NCBI GenBank assembly: GCA_002110465.1
Contig: NEED01000071.1
Span: 240,522-304,521 of the forward strand
Source: an unicellular cyanobacterium SU2
GTDB taxonomy: Bacteria > Cyanobacteriota > Cyanobacteriia > Cyanobacteriales > Microcystaceae
Length of the DNA: 64,000 bases
Direction of reading: 5' to 3'
Shown in pieces: positions 26,888-37,063 of this stretch. The position numbers were made by a program, and so were the translations under genes. Within the stretch, counting starts at the first letter, position 1; each line of letters begins with the position of its first letter. The notes under the pieces are model-generated. The model saw nothing but the letters and a program-made list of their open reading frames with translations, ran no database searches and was not told the origin of the DNA.

Positions 26888-27850
26888 TTATTTAAGATGA
26901 CGTTGTACTATCTCATTCATCTTCAGTTTGACTTGTTTTTCCCACGGTTTGATCTTTAGTTTTCTAGACATATAATCAGCTACAAACAAGGGTACACCAA
27001 AACGTTTAAGACGAAATTGAACCCGAAACCACCAGTCCTGTAGATATAGTTGTCGCTCCATTGAAGGAGTCACTTCTAAAGTTGGCAACCCACTTAGATC
27101 ATAACCCCGATTTGTTAGTAGTTCACTAATTTTTGACTCTACTAATCTAATTTCATATTCTGAGAGTTTATGTTGCCACTGTTGAATTAACTTAGGATTA
27201 GGTTTACTATAAGTTGTATTTTTATCATAATTCAACATTTGCTGATCGTATTCTATCCCGATAAAATCACAAATTTTTGTTAATGTAGTCGTTGGATCAG
27301 TGATCAAATTTTCATAGATAATCTCGATATATCTATCTCCTGATAGCTTAGGTTTCAGTTGATCCCATAAAAATTCAGCCTCTAACCAACGCTTTGTACC
27401 AGTCCAAACATTACCAGACCATCCCATACCAATACAAGAACGCGCTACATCTCTTCCGTCTCTAATGATATGAATAAAACGAGCATCTGGCCAGATTCTT
27501 AGTAATCTATCAAAATGACGATGAACCGTTGCACCAATGAGTTCTTTATGATCTCGCTCTCGCTTTTGTAACAAAAAACTATTAACCAGTTGAACATAGT
27601 CTAATTCAGGACTAATTTGAAAATTTATCGCTTGAAAAATCCCATGAGTTTCTAACCATTCATAGTATTGCTTTAACTCTGGAAATGTACCATCATCATT
27701 CACTTTATCTACAACGTATTCAAATTCTTCACACCAAGAAAGGCAAGGATGATGGGAAAGCATTAATCTCAGAAGTGTTGTTCCAGAACGCTCAGCACCA
27801 ACCAAAAAAAATGGTTTAGAAATTATTGATTGATTGTAGTTAGTCGCCAT
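26888..27850 (-). CDS. Sulfotransferase-family protein
   Basis: 320 residues. The PAPS-binding loop is LVGAERSGTTLLRLML (~17-32), and the 3'-phosphate motif is IIRDGRDVARSCIGMGW (~128-144). No signal peptide or membrane segment, so it is a soluble sulfotransferase of the Sulfotransfer_1/3 type. The acceptor is unknown; in cyanobacteria such enzymes can act on surface glycans or small molecules. It converges with prmA with a 13-base gap. Confidence 0.88.
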   Translation of the reverse strand: MATNYNQSIISKPFFLVGAERSGTTLLRLMLSHHPCLSWCEEFEYVVDKVNDDGTFPELKQYYEWLETHGIFQAINFQISPELDYVQLVNSFLLQKRERDHKELIGATVHRHFDRLLRIWPDARFIHIIRDGRDVARSCIGMGWSGNVWTGTKRWLEAEFLWDQLKPKLSGDRYIEIIYENLITDPTTTLTKICDFIGIEYDQQMLNYDKNTTYSKPNPKLIQQWQHKLSEYEIRLVESKISELLTNRGYDLSGLPTLEVTPSMERQLYLQDWWFRVQFRLKRFGVPLFVADYMSRKLKIKPWEKQVKLKMNEIVQRHLK

Positions 27851-28205
27851 TATAGTGTGTTTTTCCCCTTGGTTAGCATACAGTTGCTAAGAAATAGACT
27901 CACTTATAATACCATCTCATTAGCTCTATCGTTAATATTCACGCCCCATTTTAAGTGTAGGATTCTTTTTTTACACACAGTGCAAAGACTTGACTCTCAC
28001 AAAGCATTTTCACTGTACGCTCTACTACTTGTCCAGGAGGAATGTCTCAATCTCTTTGATCTATTGACTTAATACTATAATCTCGGACACTTGAATCTTT
28101 GTTTCATCTGTCGGTTTGATGCGATCTATAAAGTATTTTTTACCGACGACTATATCCTACAAAAATATCGATAGAGTTCTACACTTGGCATTAGCTAACT
28201 CACTG
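27851..28205. other. Gap between LRR and sulfotransferase genes
   Basis: 355 bases. The - strand LRR gene ends at 28206 and the sulfotransferase promoter must lie here. An open + frame from 27830 has no recognisable protein. No RNA gene was seen. Confidence 0.5.
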
Positions 28206-29255
28206 TCACTCGAATTCACAAATAGAGTCTGGTTTAACCGGACAAACTTGACTATTCAGAGGATTATTAATCACTTTCAAGATTTCTAGATTTTTTAAAG
28301 AGGATAAGGAAGATATGTTATCAATGTTATTATTGGCAAGTCTTAGGTCAAATAATTCGTTTAGTGGCGATAATGGCGCAACATTATTTATTTTATTATT
28401 AGATAAATAAAGAAGTTTAATGTTTTTAAGAAATGATATCGGGTTTAAATTATCAATTTTATTGTGATCAAGAATAATTTTTTCTAAAGAAAATACAGTG
28501 GATAAAGGAGTTAAATCTGAAATTTGGTTGTCAAAAGATATTAAAACTTTTAGGGTTTTTGATTTTGCTAAAGGGTTTAGATCACTAATTAAATTATTAG
28601 CAATAGAAAGTCCCGTCAAGTTAACTAAAGAGGCTAAAGCAGAAATACTTTGAATATTATTATTATCTAGTATCAGGACTTCTATCTTTTTTAAAGAAGC
28701 TAAAGAATTGATATCTGAGATATTATTATGAGGAACATATAGACGACTGAGATTCTCTAAGGATGAGAGAGGGCTTAAATCTTCGACTTGATTATTCCAC
28801 ATCCAAAGAGTGTCTAATTGGTTCATATATACCAAAGCTGACAAATCTTTTATCTGATTATTTGACAACTCTAGCTTTTGTAATTTTTTTAAAGCTCCAA
28901 GAGACGTAATATCTAAAATTCTGTTATCAGCTAAGTACAATTTAGAAAGGTTAGAAAACGAAGCTAAAGGAGTTAAATCCTGGATATTAGTTCCCGATAA
29001 ATTTAATTCTTGTAAATTAGCCAGTTCAAGAGAAGCCCGCCTACAATCTTGGGTTTCAGCTTTTTCTAGCAAAATCGAAATAGTATATTGGGTTTCTTCG
29101 GTAAGCCGATTTTTTTGTACACATAAATCAGTAAATTTTGTTGTTGCATTAAGAGGTAAATATGCTTGGAAAACCTGACTAATAACAACAATTAAAAGGC
29201 AGCCAATAATTAAATTAGCAATAAAAGATAAAAAATTGCGTTTTCTTGGTTGCAT
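28206..29255 (-). CDS. Membrane-anchored leucine-rich repeat protein
   Basis: 349 residues. A basic start (MQPRKRN) and a hydrophobic segment (~10-31, SFIANLIIGCLLIVVISQVF) form a signal anchor. After ~70 residues come about twelve 21-22-residue repeats of the internalin type (L..L..N.I.DI.PL..L..L), ~68-335, ending with a Cys-containing cap (NSQVCPVKPDSICEFE). This predicts a rigid periplasmic or outside-facing protein-binding arc. The ligand is unknown. Confidence 0.9.
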   Translation of the reverse strand: MQPRKRNFLSFIANLIIGCLLIVVISQVFQAYLPLNATTKFTDLCVQKNRLTEETQYTISILLEKAETQDCRRASLELANLQELNLSGTNIQDLTPLASFSNLSKLYLADNRILDITSLGALKKLQKLELSNNQIKDLSALVYMNQLDTLWMWNNQVEDLSPLSSLENLSRLYVPHNNISDINSLASLKKIEVLILDNNNIQSISALASLVNLTGLSIANNLISDLNPLAKSKTLKVLISFDNQISDLTPLSTVFSLEKIILDHNKIDNLNPISFLKNIKLLYLSNNKINNVAPLSPLNELFDLRLANNNIDNISSLSSLKNLEILKVINNPLNSQVCPVKPDSICEFE

Positions 29256-29383
29256 AAACTCTAATAATTTGATAATTAAAAATACTATATCTCTAAAAGT
29301 TAGTTTAACAGATTACCCAAAAAATCGTCGATTTTATCACAAAAATATTAGATTCAAAGAAAATAATTCAACTAAAGTGACAA

Positions 29384-30664
29384 TCAATATCGTTTTTGCC
29401 AGCGTGTAATAGATTGTTGAGCAATATCATAGAGATGATGACGATCTGGGGGAACTAATTGAGCCGCAGCGATCGCTTCTTGAAAATTTCCTTGATTCGC
29501 TCGTCCTTGGGCGATTTCTAAAATTCCTAAACTCCAACGGGTAATACTTTCTTGAGCTTCCTGATAAAGGGGAGTATTGGGTTTAATTTGTCGGGCAACC
29601 TCAATCCCTTGATTTAACCGTGATGCTTGATTCGCACTGACAAAGGTTTTGGCATAATTCAAGATTTGGCGATTTTCTTGGATCGTTTCAGGGGAAAATT
29701 CTGTCCTCGAATCACTTTGTTTAGAAAGAATGCCATAGAAATTGAAATATCTAAAACTCAAAAATCCCAGCAAAAAAAAGATTAGTCCTCCCAAAAAAAA
29801 CCATTTTCTATATCTCCAATTTAGGGTTTTTTGGGGTGATGAGGATACAGGAAAAGACATCAGTGAAGGAGAGGGTTTAGGTAGAATGGGTAAGGTTACA
29901 GTAGGCAAACCTCTTAGAGATCCCTTGACTGACGACGAGACTACCTTGAATTGTGTTGGGTTAATCGTTGGTTGAGGTAACAGGGGTAAATCCCTAGTGA
30001 CTCGACTTGACTCGATAACGATGGAAGTTGAACTAGGCGGTGTAGAAATCCTGGGGACAGGGGTCAACCGTTCTTGGAAATAAGTGGCTAAATGAGTTAA
30101 GGTCAGATGATAGCCATAATAGTGAAGAGCTTCTAATAAGGCAGTGGTCAACAACTGAGTCTTGACATGAATGCTTTGACAGTCAATCACTAAGGAAATT
30201 CCTTTTTGTTGGGCTAAGGCGATCGCCCGTTTTTGTAGCCCCGGATCTTCCTTGGTTAAAGTGAGATTCAGAATAATTAGTAGTTGTTGGGTTTTCAATT
30301 GTAACTGGTCAAATAGCCAGCCCATATCAATGGCGGTATTTTGTAGATTTTCGGGATTACCATCAATCGGAATTACATAATCTTTTCCTTGATAACTAGC
30401 CCCATATCCTTGAAAAAAAAACCACCCTAACTTAACTTGAGATGACCAATTCTCTAAGCATCGCTCTATGTTTTCTTGGTTAGGATAGGTAGGGTATTGT
30501 CCTACTTGAGAAGAATTATCTGTTAATAGAATTAACTTATCATGGCTAATTTCGGTTTCGTTAAAATATTGATATAGGGCTTGAGCATTAGCTTCACAAC
30601 CGTTCAAGGGTTGTAAATATCGATAGTCATCAATACCAATGACCATTCCTTGAAAATTATCCAT
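29384..30664 (-). CDS. Caspase-fold protein lacking catalytic His/Cys, with one membrane segment
   Basis: 426 residues from the ATG at 30664 (AGGG five bases upstream); an upstream TTG start is less likely. The N-terminal ~200 residues match the caspase/metacaspase p20 fold (MVIGIDDYRYLQPLNGCEANA; YVIPIDG). The usual SGHG is QGYG, so the catalytic His is Tyr, and the strand that should end in DxCHSG reads IILNLTLTKEDPG, without Cys. A Ser/Pro-rich linker, one membrane segment (~290-310) and a ~110-residue helical tail with repeated QAS/IT.W motifs (TPR-like) follow. It is probably a scaffold or regulatory pseudo-protease. Confidence 0.8.
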   Translation of the reverse strand: MDNFQGMVIGIDDYRYLQPLNGCEANAQALYQYFNETEISHDKLILLTDNSSQVGQYPTYPNQENIERCLENWSSQVKLGWFFFQGYGASYQGKDYVIPIDGNPENLQNTAIDMGWLFDQLQLKTQQLLIILNLTLTKEDPGLQKRAIALAQQKGISLVIDCQSIHVKTQLLTTALLEALHYYGYHLTLTHLATYFQERLTPVPRISTPPSSTSIVIESSRVTRDLPLLPQPTINPTQFKVVSSSVKGSLRGLPTVTLPILPKPSPSLMSFPVSSSPQKTLNWRYRKWFFLGGLIFFLLGFLSFRYFNFYGILSKQSDSRTEFSPETIQENRQILNYAKTFVSANQASRLNQGIEVARQIKPNTPLYQEAQESITRWSLGILEIAQGRANQGNFQEAIAAAQLVPPDRHHLYDIAQQSITRWQKRY

Positions 30665-30783
30665 GACCCTGATCCACCCCTCAATAATAAAATCTACACG
30701 ATTCAATTTCCATTAACCAGACAAATTCAGACCAGACGGATTAAAATGGAAAGGTTGTCTAATTCATCAGTAATCGCAGAACT

Positions 30784-30957
30784 ATGGCAGTCCCCAAGAA
30801 GAAAACCTCTAATCCCAAGCGCGATCAACGCAAAGCACATTGGAAGAAACAAGCAGCCAAAGAAGCCCAAAAAGCTTTATCTTTAGGTAAATCTATCCTT
30901 TCAGGACGTTCTACCTTTGTCTATCCTCAAGATGAAGACGAAGACGACGAAGAATAA
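30784..30957 (+). CDS. rpmF: 50S ribosomal protein L32
   Basis: 57 residues: [18 protein letters not shown] then [19 protein letters not shown] and an acidic end (DEDEDDEE). The MAVPKKK(T)SKS start is diagnostic for bacterial L32. Cyanobacterial and chloroplast forms lack the zinc Cys pairs, as here. It lies divergent from the pseudo-caspase gene with a 119-base gap. Confidence 0.95.
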   Translation: MAVPKKKTSNPKRDQRKAHWKKQAAKEAQKALSLGKSILSGRSTFVYPQDEDEDDEE

Positions 30958-31065
30958 AATGAGCTAATGGCACTCGGCACCATCTTAAGTTTTTCTTGAG
31001 TTGGAGATACTGAGAAAATTAGGTAGAATTTTGTCGTGTGCCTGATTTTTTATGGGATTTGACGA

Positions 31066-31341
31066 TTAACTATTGGAAATTTTTCTACACTTAAAGACTG
31101 TGAACAGGGCGATCGCGTTCCCCTGATTAGGGATAATTGCTGGATTTATATATTTAAAAGTAACTTGCATAATTACGCCATCACAGTCCTCAAGTATCAT
31201 AGATTCATTCAACTTAAAGTTAACAGGGTGCTGCTTTCCTCCATTAATAGCAATATTCGTTGCATAAAGATAAGTTCTATTATGTCCAGCACTCAAAATT
31301 GCTTGCACTGCTGCTTGTCTTTCTTCAATTCAATCAAGATA
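31066..31341 (-). CDS. Small unknown ORF, possibly a gene fragment
   Basis: An open frame of about 90 codons with the first usable start at GTG 31308 (80 residues). The protein (AILSAGHNRTYLYATNIAI, then VNFKLNESMILEDCDG) has normal amino-acid use but I do not recognise it. No clear ribosome binding site. It could be the remnant of a longer gene cut at the 5' side. Low confidence that it is expressed. Confidence 0.3.
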
Positions 31342-31402
31342 GGTGGAAGAAACAAAAACCTGTAATTTTTTAGGTAGAAAATCAACCATTCCTTTGTAAT
31401 CT

Positions 31403-32425
31403 CTACTTGAGATAACGCTCACCTAAAACCGTACTCAATTTTAGCTTAAGTTGATTATTAAAGCAAACCAAAGATTGTAATTGTTCTCCAATCATTTCCC
31501 GTTGATTAATTAGGTAAATACTGACTAAAGTTAAGCCCACACCTACCCATTGAAACGGGGTCAAAATTTCATTTAAAAACAGATTACCAAAACTTAAAGC
31601 AAAAACAGGAGTTAAAAAAGTTAAAGAACTCAAACTGGTTAAATTTCCTTTAGACGCTAAATAGAAAAAGATTCCGTAAGCGATCGCACTTCCAAAAACG
31701 GTAGCATAACTTAAGGCGAACCATCCATTTAAACTAATCTCATTCCATTGATTAGACTCCCAAAGTCCTGAGCCTAAAAATAAAGGAAGTCCCCCTAAAA
31801 TCATGTGCCATCCTGTCGCAACAACAGGATCACAATGACGACTGACATAATGAATACAAACGGTTCCTGCTGCCATAGAAAGGGAGGCTAATAACATTAG
31901 TAATTCCCCACTATTCAAGAGGTTATACCAATGGAAAGAAAGGGCAACTTCTTGGGTTTCCCAAAGACTTTGAAACCAGGTTTCAGGTAATCCAATAAAA
32001 CTAATACCTAAAACTCCAATTCCTAAGCCAATTCCTCCCCAAAGTCCAATGATTTCCCCAAATAACCAACTCGAAAGTAAGGCGACTGCTAGGGGTTGAG
32101 AATCAATAATTACTGATCCTAATCCAGCCCCAGTTTTTGTTAATCCCGCAGCGAGAAATCCTTGAAACATGACCCCATCTAAGAGGGCAAATAAAGCGAT
32201 CCATAACCATGCTTTAATCGTTTTAGGTTGAGGACGACGTAAAATTGCAGCAACCACTAAGATTAAAATTCCTGCAGGAACTAAACGAATGCCAGCCATA
32301 AATAAGGGGGTGGTATGGGGAATGACCCCTTTCATAGCGACCATTGCTGTTCCCCACAGAAAGAAAGGGGTGATCAGAAGTAATGATGACTGTAACGAAG
32401 ATGATTTACTAAAACTCAAATTCAT
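31403..32425 (-). CDS. EamA/DMT-family transporter
   Basis: 340 residues with about ten hydrophobic segments arranged as two EamA repeats (first with FFLWGTAMVAMKGV, second with GTVCIHYVSR and VFGSAIAYGIFFYLASKG). This is an inner-membrane drug/metabolite exporter type. The substrate cannot be told from sequence. A short cytosolic tail follows. Both neighbours are on the same strand but separated by terminator-like sequence. Confidence 0.92.
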   Translation of the reverse strand: MNLSFSKSSSLQSSLLLITPFFLWGTAMVAMKGVIPHTTPLFMAGIRLVPAGILILVVAAILRRPQPKTIKAWLWIALFALLDGVMFQGFLAAGLTKTGAGLGSVIIDSQPLAVALLSSWLFGEIIGLWGGIGLGIGVLGISFIGLPETWFQSLWETQEVALSFHWYNLLNSGELLMLLASLSMAAGTVCIHYVSRHCDPVVATGWHMILGGLPLFLGSGLWESNQWNEISLNGWFALSYATVFGSAIAYGIFFYLASKGNLTSLSSLTFLTPVFALSFGNLFLNEILTPFQWVGVGLTLVSIYLINQREMIGEQLQSLVCFNNQLKLKLSTVLGERYLK

Positions 32426-32517
32426 AGAGATAAGTTTAATAATTGTATTTACTCTATGTTAACGAATCTTATAGTTTTATTAAGGAAAAGTGCTGAGGAA
32501 TAGGATGGGAGTCAACG

Positions 32518-32546
32518 AAAAAATCTCCTCACTTGAGAGAGGAGAT
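32518..32546 (-). terminator. Rho-independent terminator of the lectin/dehydrogenase gene
   Basis: On the - strand, a perfect 8-bp stem ATCTCCTC/GAGGAGAT with an 8-base loop is followed at once by six T. It sits 57 bases after the stop of the 32603-36481 gene. Confidence 0.8.
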
Positions 32547-32602
32547 AAACAAACTGACAATAAGTTATTTTGCCGTCTAAAACACTATTGATGCTCAGCT
32601 GC

Positions 32603-35600
32603 TTAGTTATTTACGGGATTTAAACGATACAGGGTTCCTTCTCTAAATAACAGTACATATATATAGGAATCTGGCCCTGTTAAAACTTGGATAGGCTGCT
32701 GATTATTAAGGTCAGGTAAACGAAGAACTGAGTCTAACTCATTATTATCATCAAAGGTGAGAGCAAAAATTTCTCGTTGACTAAAATCAAAAGCCATTAA
32801 CGAATCCTGATAAATTTCAGGATAACGGTTCCCTCTATAAAAATCACCTACACCTACGGCATGAAATCCATCGTGGGGATAGCCGTATAGTGGAGGAGTA
32901 ATGTCTAAATTCTGGGCGAAAAATTCTTGGGCATCATCAGTATCAACAAAACCTGGCGTTGGCAGATTTTCTGGATATCCCCCTTCATAGAAAGGCCAGC
33001 CATAGTTAGCACCTGGCTCCGCTTTATTAATTTCTTCATAATTAGCCCAGCCAACATCTCCAATGTAAATTTCTCCTGTCTCATCGTTGATGGCAATTCT
33101 CCAAGGATTACGGAATCCGTAGCTATAAATTTTGGATTGATTGCTATTAACGTCACCATCAAAGAAAGGATTGTCTGGAAAACCTTCTCCAGTTAAAGGA
33201 TCAACACGGAACAACTTACCAAAAGACTTATCCAAATCCTGTACTTGTTTCAACGCAGGACTATACTGGGTGACGCTATGACCGTCTCCAATCGTAAAAA
33301 ATAGCGATCCATCAGGAGCAAATTTCATTCCTCCCGTTGCATGGAAAGGAGAGAAACCAGCTTCACCTTCATACAAAATTACCTCACTACCAGGGACAGC
33401 CGTTGTATAGTTTGTTGTTTGATCAGCTGTGACACGAACGACGCGAGTTACTCGTGGCCCGTCACCATCAGGACCATCTCTTTCTCCAGGTTCTCCTGTC
33501 AAATCAGGGGGATCATAGGAATATCCAATATAAACATAGGGATTAGTGGAAAATTCAGGATGAAGTATCATACTTAGCAATCCTCGTTGACCGCCAATAT
33601 TCACTTTCTCAGAAATGTCAAGAAAGCTTTCAGGTAGCACCTCTCCTGTGGTGACATCGTAAATATTTACCACCCCTTGTCTTTGGGCAAAGAAAATTCG
33701 TTGTTCATCTGGTGTCCAAGAGAAGTCAAGGATCTCATAAGGATATCCAGAAATTATCGGTTCTAAGGTAGATTCAAAAGGAATTTCATCATTGTCAGTA
33801 ATCGTTAGGATTGTTTGAGGGTTAATTCCTAGTTCAAATCGAGGAGAATCAACTAGAGTCAATCTTAACCTTTCATCAATTTCGGGCAAGTCATCTGGCA
33901 AAATCGGAATAGAAATCAACTTACTTGTTTGCCCAGACTCAAAGGTCAATATTCCCCCATTACCTTCATAATCTTTCCCTTCTTTAGCAGTAATATTTTC
34001 TAACAGGTATTCAACTGAAACAGTTTGGGTACTATCTCCAGTTCTTAACACAGTAACATTGGCTGTAGTAGCCCCTTCGCTTACACTAAATTGCGGTTGA
34101 GAAAAGCTGATACTATCACCACTGTCTTCATTGTCAATGATAGTTACTCTCATTGTTCGAGCAGTTCCCAGTTCTGCTTCTCCTTCAATCTCGCCAACGG
34201 TGACATTAAAAAATTCATTCGGTTCTACAACGTCATCATCAAGAATGGGAATTGAAATCATCTTTCGGGTATCCCCAGGCGCAAACGTCACAAAACCTCG
34301 CTCGTTAATTGAGGTATAGTCTTCTCCCGCTTTTGCGGTTCCAGCGGGCGTTGTATATTGAAGTCGTACCCTTCCATCGCTGCCACCTGTACGAATGACA
34401 GGAATTAAAACTTCCTGAGCATCTTCATTAACTTCTATCTGGCTAAACTCTAGCTCTACAACACCGTAATTAGGTTCTGTACTAAATTGCCATTGATGAA
34501 TTTCGTGTTGATTAGTTGCTCCTGATGTACCCGCTGTAAAGCCCGCATAGGATTGACTGCCTAGTAAGGAGTTCAGTTCAACATTACCAGACACAGTCGG
34601 TATTTCTGGCTTAATCGAGTTATCATCCGACAGATAAACCTTTAAAAGATCATTGACACCATCATAATCAATCCAGGCATGGAGTAATTCTCCTCCGTTC
34701 AAATCCCATGGGGCTGATGCTCTAGCCAATGGATTAGCTAAATCACCATTGGTCACAATTGCCAGATGATTATCATTAAAATTATCTCCTAAGCTTACCG
34801 AGTTACGACTGTCCCAAGTATCAAATTCAATAGCCAAGCTTTGACCTGGAATTCCCCGATAACCTAGGTTTCCTCCATTCCATCCTAATGCGGTGGGGTC
34901 TTCGACCAAAGCAAAAGTAAATCCAGATCCTTCTGTTTGTGATTCACCTGATAGACGAAAACTAAATTCGGTGCTAAATGATCTATCGCCTTCTAAGTTA
35001 ACGGTTTGATCGTAAAATGCACTTCCTCTTTGCCACTCTTGATTGGGCGTTAAATTTAGACGTCCATCTTCTACAAAAGCTGAACCATTAAGATTTAGAT
35101 TCGGATCTGGTATGAAATTGTTAATCCTAATGTCATCCGTAGGAGGTTCTATAATATCAAATTGCCATTGATGAATTTCGTGTTGATTAGTAGCTTTTCC
35201 TGTGGCTCCTGTAAAGCCTACATAGGCTTGACTTCCCAACAAGAAGTCCAAGTCAACGTTATGGGACAGAGTCGCTAGTTGTGGCTTAAGTAGGTCATCT
35301 GATAGATAAACTGCTAATTGATCATTGACACCATCATAATCAATCCAGGCATGAAGTAACTCTCCTCCATTCAAATCCCATGGGGCTGATGTTCTAGCCA
35401 ATGGATTAGCTAAATCACCATTTTGCACCATCGCCAGATGATTATCCCCAAAATTATTGCCATCATCTACTGCTCCGCTATTGTCCCAGGTATCAAATTC
35501 AATCGCAAAGCTTTGACCTTGAATTCCCTGATAACCTAAATTTCCAGCATTATTTCCTAGTGCAGTGGGATTTTCGACCAAAGCAAAGGTAAATCCATCT

Positions 35601-36481
35601 CCTCCTTTGTTTTCTTCCCCTGATAGACGAAAACTAAATTCTGTGCTGAACGATCTATCCCCACTTACATCAATGGCTTGTTGATGAAACGCACTTCCTC
35701 TTTGCCACTCCTGATTAGGTGTTAGGTTAAGAAGTCCATTGTCTATGAAAGCTGAGCCATTCAGGTTCAAATTCTCGTTTGGTGTGAAATTGCTAATATC
35801 AATGGTATCCTCAGGAGGTTCTATAATATCAAATTGCCATTGATGAATTTCGTGTTGATTAGTAGCTTTTCCTGTGGCTCCTGTAAAACCTACATAGGCT
35901 TGACTGCCTAACAATGAGTCCAAGTCAACGTTATAGGACAGAGTCGCTAGTTGTGGCTTAAGTAGGTCATCTGATAGATAAACTGCTAACTGATCATTGA
36001 TACCATTATAATCAATCCAGGCATGGAGTAACTCTCCCCCATTCAAATCCCATGGGGCTGATGTTCTAGCCAATGGATTAGCTAAATCACCATTTTGCAC
36101 CATCGCCAGATGATTATCATCAAAATTATCTCCTACGTCTACTCCTCCAATAATATTGTCCCAGGTATCAAATTCAATCGCCAAGCTTTGACCTTGAATT
36201 CCCTGATAACCTAAATTTCCAGCATTATTTCCTAGTGCAGTGGGATTTTCGACCAAAGCAAAGGTAAATCCATCTCCTCCTTTGTTTTCTTCCCCTGATA
36301 GACGAAAACTAAATTCTGTGCTGAACGATCTATCCCCACTTATATCAATGGCTTGTTGGTGAAACGCACTTCCTCTTTGCCACTCCTGATTAGGTGTTAG
36401 GTTAAGAAGTCCATTGTCTATGAAAGCTGAGCCATTCAGGTTTAAACTCGAGTCTTGTGTGAAATCACTAATGTCTATCAT
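32603..36481 (-). CDS. Large exoprotein: three lectin-like repeats, two Calx-beta, glucose/sorbosone dehydrogenase-like domain
   Basis: 1292 residues. Three ~215-residue L-type lectin-like repeats (~5-220, 228-445, 451-670) each contain NLNGSAF, FSTEFSFRLSG, GFTFALVE, AIEFDTWD and WIDY. Two Calx-beta domains follow (~675-790, 795-895; EDAQEV...AGEDYTS, EGATTANVTVLR). The C-terminal ~390 residues look like a PQQ-type glucose/sorbosone dehydrogenase beta-propeller (QRGLLSMILHPEF; RNPWRIAIND; ANYGWPFYEGG). No N-terminal signal peptide is visible, as in other cyanobacterial surface repeat proteins. Likely role: binding and possibly oxidising sugars outside the cell (inference). The first two lectin repeats are nearly identical in DNA (period ~672 bases). 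Confidence 0.85.
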   Translation of the reverse strand: MIDISDFTQDSSLNLNGSAFIDNGLLNLTPNQEWQRGSAFHQQAIDISGDRSFSTEFSFRLSGEENKGGDGFTFALVENPTALGNNAGNLGYQGIQGQSLAIEFDTWDNIIGGVDVGDNFDDNHLAMVQNGDLANPLARTSAPWDLNGGELLHAWIDYNGINDQLAVYLSDDLLKPQLATLSYNVDLDSLLGSQAYVGFTGATGKATNQHEIHQWQFDIIEPPEDTIDISNFTPNENLNLNGSAFIDNGLLNLTPNQEWQRGSAFHQQAIDVSGDRSFSTEFSFRLSGEENKGGDGFTFALVENPTALGNNAGNLGYQGIQGQSFAIEFDTWDNSGAVDDGNNFGDNHLAMVQNGDLANPLARTSAPWDLNGGELLHAWIDYDGVNDQLAVYLSDDLLKPQLATLSHNVDLDFLLGSQAYVGFTGATGKATNQHEIHQWQFDIIEPPTDDIRINNFIPDPNLNLNGSAFVEDGRLNLTPNQEWQRGSAFYDQTVNLEGDRSFSTEFSFRLSGESQTEGSGFTFALVEDPTALGWNGGNLGYRGIPGQSLAIEFDTWDSRNSVSLGDNFNDNHLAIVTNGDLANPLARASAPWDLNGGELLHAWIDYDGVNDLLKVYLSDDNSIKPEIPTVSGNVELNSLLGSQSYAGFTAGTSGATNQHEIHQWQFSTEPNYGVVELEFSQIEVNEDAQEVLIPVIRTGGSDGRVRLQYTTPAGTAKAGEDYTSINERGFVTFAPGDTRKMISIPILDDDVVEPNEFFNVTVGEIEGEAELGTARTMRVTIIDNEDSGDSISFSQPQFSVSEGATTANVTVLRTGDSTQTVSVEYLLENITAKEGKDYEGNGGILTFESGQTSKLISIPILPDDLPEIDERLRLTLVDSPRFELGINPQTILTITDNDEIPFESTLEPIISGYPYEILDFSWTPDEQRIFFAQRQGVVNIYDVTTGEVLPESFLDISEKVNIGGQRGLLSMILHPEFSTNPYVYIGYSYDPPDLTGEPGERDGPDGDGPRVTRVVRVTADQTTNYTTAVPGSEVILYEGEAGFSPFHATGGMKFAPDGSLFFTIGDGHSVTQYSPALKQVQDLDKSFGKLFRVDPLTGEGFPDNPFFDGDVNSNQSKIYSYGFRNPWRIAINDETGEIYIGDVGWANYEEINKAEPGANYGWPFYEGGYPENLPTPGFVDTDDAQEFFAQNLDITPPLYGYPHDGFHAVGVGDFYRGNRYPEIYQDSLMAFDFSQREIFALTFDDNNELDSVLRLPDLNNQQPIQVLTGPDSYIYVLLFREGTLYRLNPVNN

Positions 36482-37063
36482 TGGACTGTATTCCCTTAAA
36501 ATAGTGTTGTTATCCTATGAATGCTTCTATCATTCATTCATTAGTTGCTGTAGCAATGTATAGTAGGTGATTTTTGATTCACAAAATACAAATTTCTGAT
36601 GCAAGTCTTGACTAGACTATAAAATTTCAGAAGTTGATATAATTTAAACGTCTACTTTTGTATCATAAAAAAAACAATAGTGCAATAAATTTATCTATTG
36701 ACTGTGCGAAAATTATTTCTAAGTCATACTAAATACGCTTATGATAGTAGAGTTAAATTTTAGCCAAACTTGCTTATTGCCTAGGTTTTTCAACTTACTT
36801 TTTAACGCGAATTTGGTATTATTTTTGGCTACTTTTTCTAGATAAGGTTTCACTATTTCTAAGAAAGAATTAATGGTTTTATCCCAGCAAAGGGTTGCCT
36901 AAGAAGTTTATTGTTTGATGACGTAAAGGGGAATTTTATTATTGTAAAATAAGGCTTTAGTTTTTTTAAATTATTAGTTTGGTATAGTAAATATGGCAAC
37001 ACCAAAATTCTCCAACTTAAAGAAGATGGAGAACACTAAGGTAGTCTAAACTTTTAAAATCAC
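36482..37063. other. Long gap upstream of the exoprotein gene
   Basis: 582 AT-rich bases with no plausible gene. It must contain the exoprotein promoter on the - strand. A hairpin-like pair CTTAAAGAAGATG/CACTAAGG is weak. No RNA family recognised. Confidence 0.5.

Noticed and set aside
27830..28072. 80-residue + strand ORF
   Set aside because: Starts inside the sulfotransferase gene, has unusual composition and no recognisable domain.
31165..31365. 66-residue + strand ORF opposite the small unknown ORF
   Set aside because: Overlaps a better-looking frame on the other strand and has no clear ribosome binding site.
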